DNA of 64,000 nt from Alentia gelatinosa (lineage: Eukaryota > Annelida > Polychaeta > Phyllodocida > Polynoidae). Position 1 is the first letter of the stretch; each line of letters begins with the position of its first letter. A program made the translations under genes and the position numbers. The stretch covers positions 15,833,298 to 15,897,297 of the forward strand of contig OX465583.1 in NCBI GenBank assembly GCA_950022655.1. The letters run 5' to 3'. Positions 34,076 to 45,239 of the stretch are shown piece by piece. Under the pieces are notes generated by a model. The model was not told the origin of the DNA, did not search any database, and worked only from the letters and a program-made list of their open reading frames with translations.

Positions 34076-34135
34076 CTTTTTTTTTTCTTTTTTTTTTATT
34101 CAATAAAGGAACGTACAATCACCCCAAAAGGGCGT
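34076..34135 (-). mobile_element. Poly(A) end of a minus-strand retroposon
   Basis: On the minus strand TTTATTGAATAAA runs into about 10 A, a G and about 10 more A. A polyadenylation signal joined to an A tail indicates a retroposed 3' end. The body to the right (34136 onward) has no recognisable coding sequence, and no target duplication was found. Confidence 0.5.
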
Positions 34136-35355
34136 TTTTCATTGAATTCCACAAAAAACAATGGACAACACAAGACGTAACAGGACAGTATGACAGTTCA
34201 GTACAACAGCTCGTTAACACAAGATAATTGTATTACTGTTGATTGATATTATTCTACTTTGCTATACAAACTGTGAATCGACATCTTTAAGCAGCGCTGT
34301 GTAAAGAAAGTGTGATCAAAGCGTTTGGGGGAGTTTTAGAGGGAGGGTTGGGGTGGGGGGGGGGGGATCCTCGTTATTGGAGTTTGCAGTGTTTTATGAT
34401 CCAGTATTTTTGTTTCAACCTTTTCTCTGATCTACCCAGTTCAGTTCCTCCTCTAGACCAGCTCTTTCAGTGAATGTGTCTCAAACTCAGAAAAGATATA
34501 TCTCTGCAGAATATGATATCAATAGACAAAACAGTCTCCCTGGCAGATGTCGATCTCTAAGACGAAACTCTCTCCATAATTGTTCATAAGAATCTTCTTC
34601 TGCTCATGAATCTGCTTCTGTGCTGTAACGTTTGATACAAGCCAGCATGCACCAACAGCAGCAACTAGACAAACAGAAGAAACAGTTTTTCACATTGCTG
34701 CGTCGACTTAACCCCACGCCATGTCCAGGTAAGATCGACCTCTACTCCTGCTTCGTCTCATCAGGCTAATGAGACTCTACTGTAGGGATGAATGCCTCGC
34801 CACAAGACAAGATTCCTCAGCCAAGCTGCTACGAGTACAGTCCAAACTCAATCATCTTCAGTTCCTGCATTATCCACTTGATGCGGAGTATCCAAACTAA
34901 AGTTTGATATTAACCAGTTGATATTGTATATATATATATATTTTTTTATTAGCAAGTAATTCACCAAAGGTTGGTGGTCTTCCATTATAGCATATGGCAG
35001 TCCTGGTAAAATCAGTCTGGATATCGCTTAGTCTTATGGTGTATATAATAAGAAGTTATCTCTCGTAGGAGATTACATATAAGCAGTAGTCAACTCTGAG
35101 AAGGTTGTATACATCTCTTTGTGGTACTATGTTCGGCGACAGACACGGTTACCTGCTTGAAGGGCCAATCGGCCATTCACACCTACTGCCATGTGAACCA
35201 AAAGGCATAAGCTCAACAAGATCTCTGGTAGATATCATTAGCAAATGCCAGTCTGGCTTTAATCGAGGAACTCTTATCAAAATGAGAATCTCGAGTCTCA
35301 GGCTATGTTATACATGTTAGATTCCTCATGGACAAAACCAAAGTCCACATACATG
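34136..35355. other. Spacer, perhaps the 3' body of a retroposon
   Basis: No domain recognised on either strand. A short TA/T run is at 34927-34947. Confidence 0.35.
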
Positions 35356-35956
35356 CATCTCTTCTTCTTTTTTTCTTCTTTTTTTTTCAAATTTCTTTAT
35401 TGCAATCCATAAGTGAGTACATTTTTCTCCGTAAGTTACATTTTCAGTTATCTGTGGGAGCAATAAAGACGGCGGAGGTCTCAACTATATAAGTTGATTT
35501 TCATGAGCTTGCCTTACCCGGTGTAGGTATTCGACCTTATATACGATTGAGTATATTTATAACTTATTTATACTTATATAACATATGGTCTCTGATACTA
35601 TAGGTACTAGGTGATATTTGTCAGATCTTATACACAAACAGTTTTAACACAATTTTGAGTTTTGATACCCAAGTAAGTCATCATAGTATCACTAATCAAA
35701 TATTCTACAGCATCACAAGACTATTCTGTAGTTTCGCTTTTGTTAATGATTTAAAGTACTTGTATTCCTCTGTGCTTCTTACTAGAGCAGATTGTTCGTT
35801 CCATAGTTTACTGCCATAAAAGTGGCAGGAAGACATATAGGCATTACAGTTCGGTTTGTACGTATGTAGTACTGGTGCATTATGTAGTCTTGTGGTTCTA
35901 GTACTCACTTCTAAGTATTTATCAAGTGCGACACGGCTGTGGGGGAGACGGCTCAA
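35356..35956 (-). mobile_element. 5'-truncated LINE, 3' end with poly(A)
   Basis: The minus-strand frame 35956-35705 (83 codons) reads as the extreme C-terminus of a non-LTR reverse transcriptase: an HNAPVLHTYKPNC region, SCHFYGSKLWNEQ and FKSLTKAKL. This terminal FxYxGxxLWN pattern is typical of CR1/Jockey/I-group ORF2 proteins. About 300 bp of 3' UTR follows and ends GCAATAAAGAAATTTG and an A-rich tail (35356-35390). The palm domain is absent, so it is dead on arrival. The same family is at 40411-41458. Confidence 0.75.
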
Positions 35957-36650
35957 ATTCTAGATGCCCAGAGTATGTCACTCAAGTAAGTGTCGGCCAC
36001 AAAATACCAGACAAGAGGAAGCCAGACTACAACCATCGGGGAAAATGTGGGCTAACCATATAACCCTGTTAATATTATTAGTGAAGCACCCATCACCATA
36101 TGAACAATTTCTTGGTTACATTTGCCAGGGAAGTGTCAAACCCGCTACTTACCAATAGTTTATGGGCAAACTAGAGCAGCTGTCATCACATCTACACTCC
36201 AAATACTTCAAATTCTTTGAGAAAAGGAAGGGCAGCAAGACTTTTCTAATCAGTCATATCCTGGTTCATGAGGTAAAAATGAGAGGAAATTGGTCATCAG
36301 ACTGCATTTACTGTTACCTTGAGAAATCATGGATGCCAAGGTGTCTATGGACAAAAAGGCGGTTAGGGCATTATTATTTCAATTGTCAATGATTGCTAGT
36401 TTGGGTGCAGTATATGAATATATATTGGCAGGAAATTCGGCTTCCGGTTATCCAGGTAAAAATGCCCAACAGCCCTAGCGCGTTGGCTTATCGCCTCAGG
36501 TCAACCCTAGCGGCTCCAAGATGAACCTTTAAATCTTTCCTTTCTCTTTTGTCTCTTTCTTAGTTGTTGGATATATTATTGTCAGTGTTACAACAATTTC
36601 ATACAATATCCTTTTTCTACCAAACCTCACTTGGGTTGTTGTCTGTTGGG
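35957..36650. other. Spacer
   Basis: The frames at 35964-36158 and 36162-36392 have no recognisable domain. Nothing else supported. Confidence 0.4.
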
Positions 36651-36651
36651 G

Positions 36652-36654
<3 letters not shown>

Positions 36655-36695
<41 letters not shown>
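36655..36695. repeat. (CT)n microsatellite
   Basis: About 20 uninterrupted CT units. Confidence 0.95.
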
Positions 36696-36698
<3 letters not shown>

Positions 36699-36905
36699 GA
36701 TTCAATTGGAAGAAGTCTCGTAAGAGAGAAATTGAATGAATGAAACAGCAGACGAGCGCTTGATATCCGATAACTTGGCACAAAATAAAGAAAGTTGAGC
36801 TAAAAGATGGAAAGTAACGCTGTCATTTATATAACGTTTTTCATATTGGATTTATTGTGCTATAAAGGAGAGCCTGTGATTGTAACGTAAGGCAATCGTA
36901 TTTAA

Positions 36906-37254
36906 CGCATTCAAGGCGAAAATGCCTGCAGGCATTATGTACATTGAAGGCGAAAATGCCTACAGGCATTATGTACAGAGGGGGCGAGAATGCCTACAGG
37001 CATTCATGATATATTCAGGCATTTTCCAATAAATACAAGAACATTTTGGGTAAAAAATCGAAAGATATGTGTGAAAATCAATACATTTTGTATACTGTTT
37101 AAATAGAAAATTGAACTATGGCAATAAAGAAGTTCTCTAGGTCACATGACAAGTGAAACTTTCCAAGGCATTCTCGCCCCCAGAGACATACAGCCCAGGG
37201 GCATCCTGGTCCCTGCAGGTACTGGTACCCACCAACCTGCTCGCCTGGAAAGGG
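36906..37254. mobile_element. TTAA-flanked MITE, copy 2
   Basis: 349 bp between TTAA at 36902-36905 and 37255-37258. The right end GCCTGGAAAGGG matches the family; the left is degenerate. Near the left end, AAAATGCCTGCAGGCATTAT is repeated three times with small changes; each contains a GCCTRCAGGC palindrome. Confidence 0.7.
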
Positions 37255-37258
37255 TTAA

Positions 37259-38345
37259 GAAGGTCAATGAGGGGTTGAAGAACCTACGCTGTCACATAGA
37301 TCTACTGCTGAGATGTTCTGGCATCCAGTGGGTGTTAAACAGAACACCTAGAGTCAGATATCTACAGTATTGATAACGCGCTCACACAGGACACGAGACC
37401 ATTAGGTGTTAGTCTATGTTACTGGTGCAGTAATTACGTTATAACACCTTTGTCAGACTGTGTTACTCGTAGAGTAATTACGTTATTAAACCTTGGGTAT
37501 AGCGCAAACAAAACACAGTAGGTACCGTACAGGCAGGCGCTGAATAAATCATTTAATAATCATGTTTCTCCTAGATATAAAAAATCATACAGAATTCTAA
37601 CGTATGGTTTTACATGTATTCCCCACGCATGTTATCTGACAATATCCAATATTTGACATTCATACTAACGTTGTAGAGTTGGCTTTCCGACCTAAAAAAA
37701 CAAGGAGCAGATGTAATTCAGGCACACTCAAATCTTCCGTGATGTCGAGGCTGCCTTTGTATCGTCCACCCTTGTTATCGTTCGTAGGATTTTAAAAACC
37801 TCCCAAGGGGCTGTTGAATAAAGTTCATTCGTTTCTGCTGCAGGATGATACGATAACTCCAACGATGAACAACATCCTGGAAAATGTTTTCCATTCAGTG
37901 TTGAATGACAAAAGAGAAGATATTTCATAAATGAACGTATACATATGTTATGAGACCTTTAGGTTGCTCTTACGATCAAAACATCTTATGCAGGCCTACA
38001 ACACATTATTTTATACGACACTATGACCCCAAAGACAATCCTAAGATACCTATTTTGTCGTTCGTAGTTTATTCAACGGCCCGGGTCGTGAGACAAAAGA
38101 TTCCCAGATGTATCAAACGAGACCTGCCCTAAGACAGGCTTACGACATTTATCGTTCTAACCGAGTACACAAACTCGGTTAGAAAAACCTGAGGGTGTCC
38201 TATTCAACAGCAGCCAATCCTTGTTCAAGGGATGTGGTAGACCGCGACACACATATGTATGCGAACTGACCTGAATGAAAAAAAAAAAGATTAAAAAAAA
38301 AAAAATCGCTCGTTGGACTTTTTAAAAACAGGCCCCAGCTGCAGT
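37259..38345. other. Spacer with scattered inverted motifs
   Basis: GGCTGTTGAATAAA near 37810 and TTTATTCAACGGCC near 38067 form an inverted pair. ACCGAGT ... ACTCGGT near 38160 forms a small hairpin. These may be edges of a foldback element but I could not define boundaries. Confidence 0.3.
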
Positions 38346-38359
38346 AAGCGGGAGATATT

Positions 38360-38605
38360 TTTTTTTTTATATCACGAGCTTTGCTCTATTTATTGAACCG
38401 AATTGATTTGCGATACAGTACAATCCATCAGTAAGTTATAAAGGAGCTATGCATCCGTGTACAATAGTATATCCTAGTGGCTACAGGTGATCAATCCAAC
38501 GTTGACAGTGCTTGAAAAAATCATGCAAGATGCTGAAGGTACCTGATATAAACTAAGTACTCCATTTACCTATACAATGCAATATCACTTTATCATAGGT
38601 GAGGG
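38360..38605 (-). mobile_element. 246-bp retroposon with perfect 14-bp target duplication
   Basis: AAGCGGGAGATATT flanks the insert exactly (38346-38359 and 38606-38619). The insert ends on the minus strand in AATAAATAG ... and about 10 A adjoining the left duplication, the hallmark of target-primed reverse transcription. The body has no reading frame and no clear A/B box, so it is either a SINE without a recognisable head or a 5'-truncated LINE. The empty site would join into the repeat that follows at 38620. Confidence 0.85.
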
Positions 38606-38619
38606 AAGCGGGAGATATT

Positions 38620-39330
38620 CCCGGCGTTTACACTAAACGACTAAAAACGTGACGACTGTAGATCCTCTGGCAAGTCGTCGTCAGGCGATGCTCAGTTACG
38701 CAATATAATCATCAAGAATCACCAACCCAAGAAGCACATCAAGCGCTTACAATAGACGATTTATGTCCATTTAAATGAGTAAGATATTACTTCTTGTTGT
38801 CCGTATCGTCGGTCTTTACACTAGAAGATAATGGAGGCCGGTTCTTAAAGGTTAACCCTGCCTAAACCTCAGGTGAATGTATCCGTTCCGTTTAGAAAAT
38901 TTCAGGTAAAAGGGCTTACGTAAAAGGTCGTGGTCGTCGACAAAATACACTCATTACTGGCGAAAATGAGAGTTGGTCGACGACTGAGTTATCACAGAAC
39001 CACCAGCTGTCTAGACGACTAATTCAAGCTGGCTTGAAATAGTCATCAGCATAATCGGCAGGATGTGCCAGATTTCATGGTCTGATTTGATCGGAAATAA
39101 TCAGATCTTGAGTTGCCAAGCGCTTGGCGTTTACACTATACGATGTCAAGTCTTTTACTGCTGAAATTCGGCAAGTGGTGCAAACTTCAAGAATCCCTGC
39201 CTATAATCGTCTAGTGTCTGTTGACGACTGAGCTAAAATACATCTACGATAGGCCTTATGTATGATGCGCCTCTCGATGAAAAATCGAGGCATTCGATCA
39301 TCTGTCTGCGATGGCCGTTTACGATTTGTT
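38620..39330. repeat. Repeat rich in GCGTTTACACTA-ACGAC motifs
   Basis: GGCGTTTACACTAAACGACT at 38623, CGCTTACAATAGACGATTT at 38742, GTCTTTACACTAGAAGAT at 38812 and GGCGTTTACACTATACGAT at 39126 are repeats of one motif in the same orientation. Interspersed ACGACTG/AGTCGTC words make it self-complementary. Probably a diverged or composite MITE; ends not defined. Confidence 0.45.
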
Positions 39331-40066
39331 CCTGATAAACGAGGCTGTATCATGATTTAAATGTCTTAGACAAATCGGGAGCATCGTAGAATATTCAACC
39401 AGGAATTCACTCTTATATGTGAAATAGTCAACAGAAAATTATGGAATTTTGGAATTGAGTAGGAGACATATAGGCATACCTGCACAGCAAATATGATGAT
39501 TAAGTTTAAGGGTATCAAAAATAACAATATGACATATTTTTTTCTATAAAAAGTATATTCATGATACATCTTTATGGTTCGCAATAGGTTATTCCATATT
39601 CCCAGTAAATTTCCAATCATATCAAGGATTTATTTGAGGGGGTTTCACATCGTAGCATACTGTCAAAATGCCTTTGGAACAACATGTTCAAAAGAAAGAA
39701 CAATCATCGTTTGGTACACCCACGTCTCCTGAATATATATATATAGAAATATACATAGGGTGAATGTGGACCCGACAACTGAATGATCTTTATAAAATTG
39801 TTACTAATTCTGTTACCCTCGGGAGATCAGCAATGATCTGGGTCCCATCTTAATCAAACTATGATTCAAATTTCCATCAATTCCTATTTCCCAGAATTTG
39901 ACAGGAAGTGATATTTTGATGGATCATTGCAGGAATAAAACTCCAAAAGTACAATTTCACGATCATCAGCAAACAGAAATGATGAATTGTGCTAAGGACA
40001 TTATTTGAGGTTCATTTTGAAATAATTGTGGATGCTTTAGATATGGATGCCATTCAGAACACTTGA
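39331..40066. other. AT-rich spacer
   Basis: Nothing supported. Confidence 0.4.
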
Positions 40067-40405
40067 CTCAGTCACGGTGGGTGATGCTATATGGCATCAA
40101 CTGTGCTGGGGCAGGTGATGCCATATGGCAACAACCGTACTTGGGCGGGCGATGAAAAATTTCGTTTTTGTGGAATAAAATAGCAAATATTGGATTTATT
40201 CAACCATGAGATTCTCACAGAATATCTACTTATAGATGCAATACCCAGCTAATTTGGGGTGAAATGGGTAATAAGATTTATGATTCCATATTCTATCACG
40301 TCTTATCACAATAGGCCTGAGACTTCCAGCCCCTGGTGGTACAAATTAGCACTAGTACCCGTCCTTTACCACATATTATTGCCACAGGTACCCGTCCTTA
40401 AAGAG
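40067..40405. mobile_element. TTAA MITE, copy 3 (left flank mutated)
   Basis: Right end GTACCCGTCCTTAAAGAG followed by TTAA (40406-40409) matches the inverted family end. The expected left flank reads TTGA (40063-40066). Its length of about 339 bp and the internal ATATGGCATCAAC / ATATGGCAACAAC repeats fit the family loosely. A CTCF-like core (minus strand, 40326-40339) lies inside. Confidence 0.5.
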
Positions 40406-40410
40406 TTAAG

Positions 40411-41458
40411 CAACAACATAAATGCAGCTGCATACCTTCTTTTCATCCAGTTTATGATACACTAGGTCATATACAAAAATATCTAGAAAGGCTCCAAAAG
40501 CTTCAAAATAGGGCTTTACGTATTTGTTGTAGAAAACCAGTGTTAACACAGTCTATCAATATGCATAGAAATGGTGATGTACCTCTATTAGTGGATAGAA
40601 GAATGTCACATGTACTTAATTTTATGTTTGAAAGGAGTAGAAATCAGGTTTACCTTGACAACAGAATCAATATCACATGACGATTCGGTGCACCAGGGCC
40701 CCGTTGCTCCAGGATTACGACAGGGTTGCGGATCGCAGAATAGCGATCCGAGGGCCTAAACGTTGCTCCAGAAATTTTGCGGATCGTGTCGTAATCGCAT
40801 AGGCGCATCGCTGCGTAAAATACGGCTTTTAGCGATACTTTTTACGCGGACCTTCACAGCACTGCGGATCGTATCGCTGTAGGTTAAAACCACCCTTGTC
40901 TGATATTTCAAATAACGATCCATGGTGGCACCACCGACCCCTGCCACTTGTTCTTTTACCTATAGGAAATAGCGATCCAAACCACCAGGTGTCAGATCAG
41001 TTTTAACGGTAATGCCATCTGTATTTAATTAAAGAACTAATTAATTTTCCCCTGTCTCATTCAATATGTGCCCCTGAATTGTTGTATCGCTATCGCATCG
41101 TAAAATATAGCGATACCGCGGGAGTATAGAGATACGATCCGATATTACGGGAGCAACGCTTTTTCAGTCGGATCGTTAAAGTAATCGAAAAAAAATGAAA
41201 TTGCGATCCGATTATAGCTAGCGATACCACAAAAAGTGGAGCAACGGGGCCCTGTGTCGTTTAAATCGAAGCCAAACTGTTCTAGCTACATGAGATCTTT
41301 ACATTATGGCAGTAATATATGGAATACTCAATTAAACAGTGTTGATAAGGAACAACGAAACATATGCAATGTTTAAATCACTCACGAAAAGAAATCTAAT
41401 GCACAACCTTTCTGAAACTCGTATAAGGAGGTTTAAAAGGATGTCTCTTTGTTTTTGA
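40411..41458 (+). pseudogene. LINE reverse-transcriptase C-terminus split by a MITE
   Basis: The plus strand encodes LERLQKLQNRALRICCRK, the classic post-palm segment of CR1/Jockey/I-type reverse transcriptases, up to about 40690. The frame is cut by the 557-bp element at 40696-41252. Beyond it, KPNCSSYMRSLHYGSNIWN and, after a one-base shift, FKSLTKRNL continue the same protein and match the LINE end at 35705-35956. Palm motifs are absent. It is a 5'-truncated dead copy that later received the MITE. Confidence 0.8.
40696..41252. mobile_element. MITE family 3, copy 1 (557 bp, inside LINE)
   Basis: Terminal inverted repeats GGGCCCCGTTGCTCCA and GGAGCAACGGGGCCC. Both subterminal regions are crowded with GCGATAC and CGGATCG words in both orientations, as in hAT and P-type elements where transposase binds clustered subterminal motifs. 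Copy 2 at 48956-49512 is the same length. A 63-codon minus-strand frame (40947-40756) is retained in both copies but has many replacement differences and no known domain. Confidence 0.85.
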
Positions 41459-41640
41459 CTTCCTGCTTATGTACATGTATATGTTATTATCAACAAGAAT
41501 GCTTGGAATATCAGATACATAGTAGTGCACTGGACCTGAGCCAAGCACAAATATTGAAATATATAAGAAAGGTATAAGAAATGTATAAGTAAAACTGTGA
41601 GCTCTTGTATAGCAGAAGTTTAGGCATATATATCCCATAT
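41459..41640 (+). other. Probable LINE 3' UTR and spacer
   Basis: AT-rich sequence after the LINE stop. No poly(A) end defined. Confidence 0.3.
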
Positions 41641-41659
41641 GAAACGCCCTGAGAGCTGT

Positions 41660-41890
41660 ATCTAGGCCAGTGTGTCAGCACACAAGCACCCAAGGTGAAG
41701 GCCAGTAGGATGGAGCATTAGGGCCAGTGGGTCAGCGCCAGCACACCCACTGTCCCACTTAGCAGGGATGGATCATTTGGGCAAGTAGGTCAGCGCCTGC
41801 ACACCCACTGCCCCACCTAGCCTGGGTCAGTAGGACAGGTCATTTGGGTTAGTAGGACAGAGTGTTGGAGTGAGCATTTGGGACAACAAC
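41660..41890 (+). repeat. Degenerate tandem repeat, units of about 60-75 bp
   Basis: Blocks GCCAGTGGGTCAGCGCCAGC, ACACCCACTGTCCCACTTAG and GGATGGATCATTTGGGCAAG recur about three times with changes. Confidence 0.6.
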
Positions 41891-42545
41891 CTTGACACTT
41901 TAATGCATGCAACCTCAATACTAGATATATAAGCCAGCTACACCCATCATTCTGGGTTCTTAGATTGGCGTGAGGAACCTGTACCTGTGGAAATTACCAA
42001 TAAAAAGAAGCATTTCAAAGTACCTCTGAGCAGATCTCATCTGTTAAGGGCTGAAACAGCCAAGAAGAAGTTCTCTACCTACTACATCCCCATGGACTTA
42101 AACTACAGTATTCTAGTGATAAGTTACTCCAGTGTTTGTGACATATTCTAGGACTTTACCAACTACAGTCCACATACACTACACAGCTCTCCCCATCTAC
42201 GTATACACTAGTATTTACCACATCTTTACCACACATACAACCCACCATCGTATCACTGTAGACCGGTACTACATCTTGGTCTGCAGTTCAGCCCAGTAGG
42301 TTGAATAGACTGTTTAGGAATTACGGTTGGATGTGAAACTGCCAGAAGAAATTTATTTTCCTCACTGGAGATACTGTACCTCATCGCCATGAAAATCAAT
42401 TTACCATAAATTGAGGCGCCTACCCCTTTATTTGGGTCGTACAAGATGGGAATGTAAAACAAAGATATAGAATGAAATCATGTATATATGGAAAAGACTC
42501 AATAAAGAAATCGTTACAAAAATATAGATAAAACTGCATAGATAT
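41891..42545. other. Spacer
   Basis: No feature supported. An AATAAAGAAATCG sequence near 42500 resembles a retroposon 3' end without a tail. Confidence 0.35.
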
Positions 42546-42557
42546 AGCATCCTCAGT

Positions 42558-42675
42558 TTGTACTAAACTAGGTCACCCATAACAACTACATGAATATAAC
42601 ATAAACTCTTCTCATCAAATCAGTCGGTGCTAAACTAGGTCACCCATGACTTTGTATGAATATAATATAGCCTTT
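42558..42675 (+). repeat. Two-copy tandem duplication, about 69 bp
   Basis: GCTAAACTAGGTCACCCATGA followed by ATGAATATAA (first copy from about 42562, second from about 42631) occurs twice with small changes. Confidence 0.6.
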
Positions 42676-43728
42676 TGTACTCATTCTGATATTTTTTATC
42701 CCTCAGGGGTAGTGTCATACTCGCACACGAGTAAATAAATAAATGCATTTGAGAATCACTGTGCCGGAGATAGTGATGACGTCATAGAGATATTCAGACC
42801 GATTCACTCACCGGTCATAAAGACAACGCCAGAAAGTAGTCCGGTTTCAAATAGAACGCCAAGGGAGTGTCGCCGTCCATTCAAGACTTTATGACCATAC
42901 TGCAAGGCTTGATAGATTAGCATGTACACTGTAACGCCTGATCGTTATATTTCCTGATAGTGCGCACTGTGACCCTCAATTACCACTTTAACAGAAAGGT
43001 ACACTGCATCGCTCAATCTATTACCTTCATCTGTCACTGCGATATTCTTCTCTACATGGCGATTCTTATAGATTCAGAACGTATACTAATACATTCATAC
43101 TATCTCGAGAGTAAGTATTATGAGGATTTTGATTTTGATACCATTTTTTTAATGACCTTGTATCAGGTAAAACACCACAGATTGAAAAGAAAATTGTAGC
43201 CTTTTTATAAGCTTATCATTTACAGGAAGACAGCTATTGCAAAAAAAAAATGTAAAGTCTAGTTGCAGTGGAATGGTGGCTTTTCAGTGTGATTGTATTT
43301 GCAGGTATTGTTTTCACCTATCGCCTCTCAACGTGCACTTTAAAACAAAGCTACACATATTTCAGGGCTTACTTAGAGAAGGAAGGTTAAGGCTTCAGTT
43401 GAGATAAAAACAACTCATATACATTCCTTGAAAGCCACATTTCTGTCGCTATGTGACTGTGTAAAACCATACTGGCCTCGCGACCGTGCAGAGGCATACG
43501 GCAGTACAATGATGTGATAAACGAACTTTCTCCTTGCCCAAATTACTAAGTTTGTAACGAAGAATTTCTTCTCACATCCTACACTTGTACCATGAGGTAC
43601 ATTAGTTCACAATGTGAATTAGGTCATCTAATATGCCACTGTAAAGGATTAGTACCTGACAGCCAGAGATACATGCTTAGGAATTTATTCATAGTTATTT
43701 GTTAATTATCGTTTATCATTATGCAAAT
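42676..43728. other. AT-rich spacer
   Basis: A TGACGTCA palindrome is at 42777-42784. Otherwise nothing supported. Confidence 0.4.
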
Positions 43729-43762
43729 ATATATATATATATATTTATTTATGAGACCCGGC

Positions 43763-43767
<5 letters not shown>

Positions 43768-43809
<42 letters not shown>
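43768..43809. repeat. (TA)n microsatellite at the retrotransposon's 3' boundary
   Basis: About 20 TA units end exactly where the retrotransposon begins (43810). A matching short (AT)n lies beyond its other end (48336-48347), so the element sits within one original AT microsatellite. Confidence 0.9.
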
Positions 43810-43812
<3 letters not shown>

Positions 43813-43909
43813 ATTCGTCCTATGAGAACTAGAAATATAGTAATATATATTAATTAATAAATAACAACAATAACAGCGGATTTGGCAGGAATAAATAATT
43901 AAATACGGC
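43810..43909 (-). repeat. Split direct repeat B2 (3' terminus)
   Basis: 100 bp starting GATATTCGTCCTATGAGAAC on the plus strand and ending AAATACGGC. Identical to 44188-44287. Its outer edge abuts the (TA)n tract. Confidence 0.95.
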
Positions 43910-43969
43910 TTTATTGATACATTGGGAACAACCCAGCCTAGACATCTAGATAACAAGTAAACTAAGGTA

Positions 43970-44187
43970 AGTTTTTTAACACAGCTGATCTACGCGAGAT
44001 CAAAGGCGGATTAACCGTTTATATTAATAGAAGACTACGTCACGCATCCAACGACCGCGCGGTTGCTAAGACACGTGACGAAACAAAAGGCGTGACGTGG
44101 ATTAACATAGCTACCGTTACTTGGTGAGTAGCGTAGTGTTGTCTTGCGTCCTCACATATATTAATATATTGACATATATAGACATAT
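43970..44187 (-). repeat. Split direct repeat A2 (internal)
   Basis: 218 bp identical to 48118-48335. It contains a CACGTG E-box (44072-44077) next to GGTTGCTAAG and several CGTGACG words. In this group the left repeat usually carries the promoter, so these could be promoter sites. It abuts B1 with no intervening base. Confidence 0.95.
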
Positions 44188-44287
44188 GATATTCGTCCTA
44201 TGAGAACTAGAAATATAGTAATATATATTAATTAATAAATAACAACAATAACAGCGGATTTGGCAGGAATAAATAATTAAATACGGC
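44188..44287 (-). repeat. Split direct repeat B1 (internal)
   Basis: 100-bp copy of the 3' terminus lying 23 bp after the recombinase stop. Its junction with A2 (GACATATGATATTCG) is exactly what joining the two element ends would give, as expected if it templates circle formation. Confidence 0.95.
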
Positions 44288-44310
44288 CAAAAACCCTGCC
44301 AAAGACACAA

Positions 44311-45210
44311 TCACATACTTTTAAGAACTTTTAGGTCCGATTGAACCTGGGATTCCACCGATTGATGGAGATACGTGAACACTGCATTGGACGTCCAGTT
44401 ACCCCGTTTCATAATAGTACTCGTAGGGATACCCACCGACTCTAGAAAAGACGCCCCACCATGCCTTAGTGAATGAGAACTAACTGAGACTGGGGAAATA
44501 CCTATCAAACCACAAATGTTTTTTAATCTGTGGTTGAAAAAGGGATAGGGCAAAACAACCAGACCTGAAGAGGACCTAAACGAGAATAAAAAATCCTCAG
44601 AAGAAAGATTATTGGACGAAATAACTTTCTTAGCCATTGAAAAAACACAGAAAGGAGAGCTTTCCAAGATACCTAGATAAATCGAATGAGGTTTCTGACC
44701 AAGCTGGTCAGTTTTGGAAGAACGAACCCTGATTTCCAAGTGATCACCCGAAAAAACAAAATCTTTGACCCTTAGGGTATGTTCAGAAAGAGTAAAGTGG
44801 CACTTACGAAGGAGTGCCCGAAAACCCGTGATAATAGCCAACCAAAAAACCAAATCCGAACCATCTTGTAAGGACAATTTAGAAAAAATTCGAAGAAGGT
44901 CCCACTGAGAAAACGAATGCCTAGGAGAAACCTGACAACACTTGGACTTGGCTATACCCTTCAGAATAAGCTTCAATCTATAATCTGACGAGAAATCCTG
45001 AAACCCGCGGAGTTTTTGATAAAACCAAACCCCAGACAAATAGTTTTTCACCGAACTAGCAGAAAGTGTAGAAGACAAATGAACAGAGTAAATACCAGCT
45101 TGATAAGCCGTACAAGGAAACGGAACTAGTTCAAAACTTGAACAAAAAGCCAGATACTTGTTGAGTTGATTAACCCTAGACTTAGAAGTATTAGTCGAAA
45201 TACCTGACAT
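44311..45210 (-). CDS. Tyrosine recombinase of the YR retrotransposon
   Basis: 299 residues. It should recombine circular element cDNA into the genome, replacing the DDE integrase of LTR retrotransposons. An N-terminal SAM-like core-binding region (about 5-100) carries NQLNKYLAFC and NYLSGVWFYQ. The catalytic domain shows the box I arginine in GFRALLRK (R131), lysine in SSKTDQ (K166), HSLRH (H246, R249) and the nucleophile in FTYLHQ (Y280) after GNW. ATG is at 45210-45208, 29 nt after the Pol stop in a different frame. That frame is open back across the Pol stop, so reinitiation or a -1 shift could both supply the protein. No disabling change seen. Related to the broken copy at 12843-13737. 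Confidence 0.93.
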   Translation of the reverse strand: MSGISTNTSKSRVNQLNKYLAFCSSFELVPFPCTAYQAGIYSVHLSSTLSASSVKNYLSGVWFYQKLRGFQDFSSDYRLKLILKGIAKSKCCQVSPRHSFSQWDLLRIFSKLSLQDGSDLVFWLAIITGFRALLRKCHFTLSEHTLRVKDFVFSGDHLEIRVRSSKTDQLGQKPHSIYLGILESSPFCVFSMAKKVISSNNLSSEDFLFSFRSSSGLVVLPYPFFNHRLKNICGLIGISPVSVSSHSLRHGGASFLESVGIPTSTIMKRGNWTSNAVFTYLHQSVESQVQSDLKVLKSM

Positions 45211-45239
45211 CAGAAAAACCTCACTCTGGAACTGAAGGT

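Noticed and set aside
40756..40947. 63-codon frame conserved between two MITE copies as a small gene
   Set aside because: Both copies inherited the frame; replacement changes are frequent and no domain is recognised. Kept only as a testable note.
43973..44300. LTR retrotransposon interpretation of the repeats
   Set aside because: The two repeat types are split and interleaved (B-A junction internal), there is no DDE integrase or protease, and a tyrosine recombinase is present.
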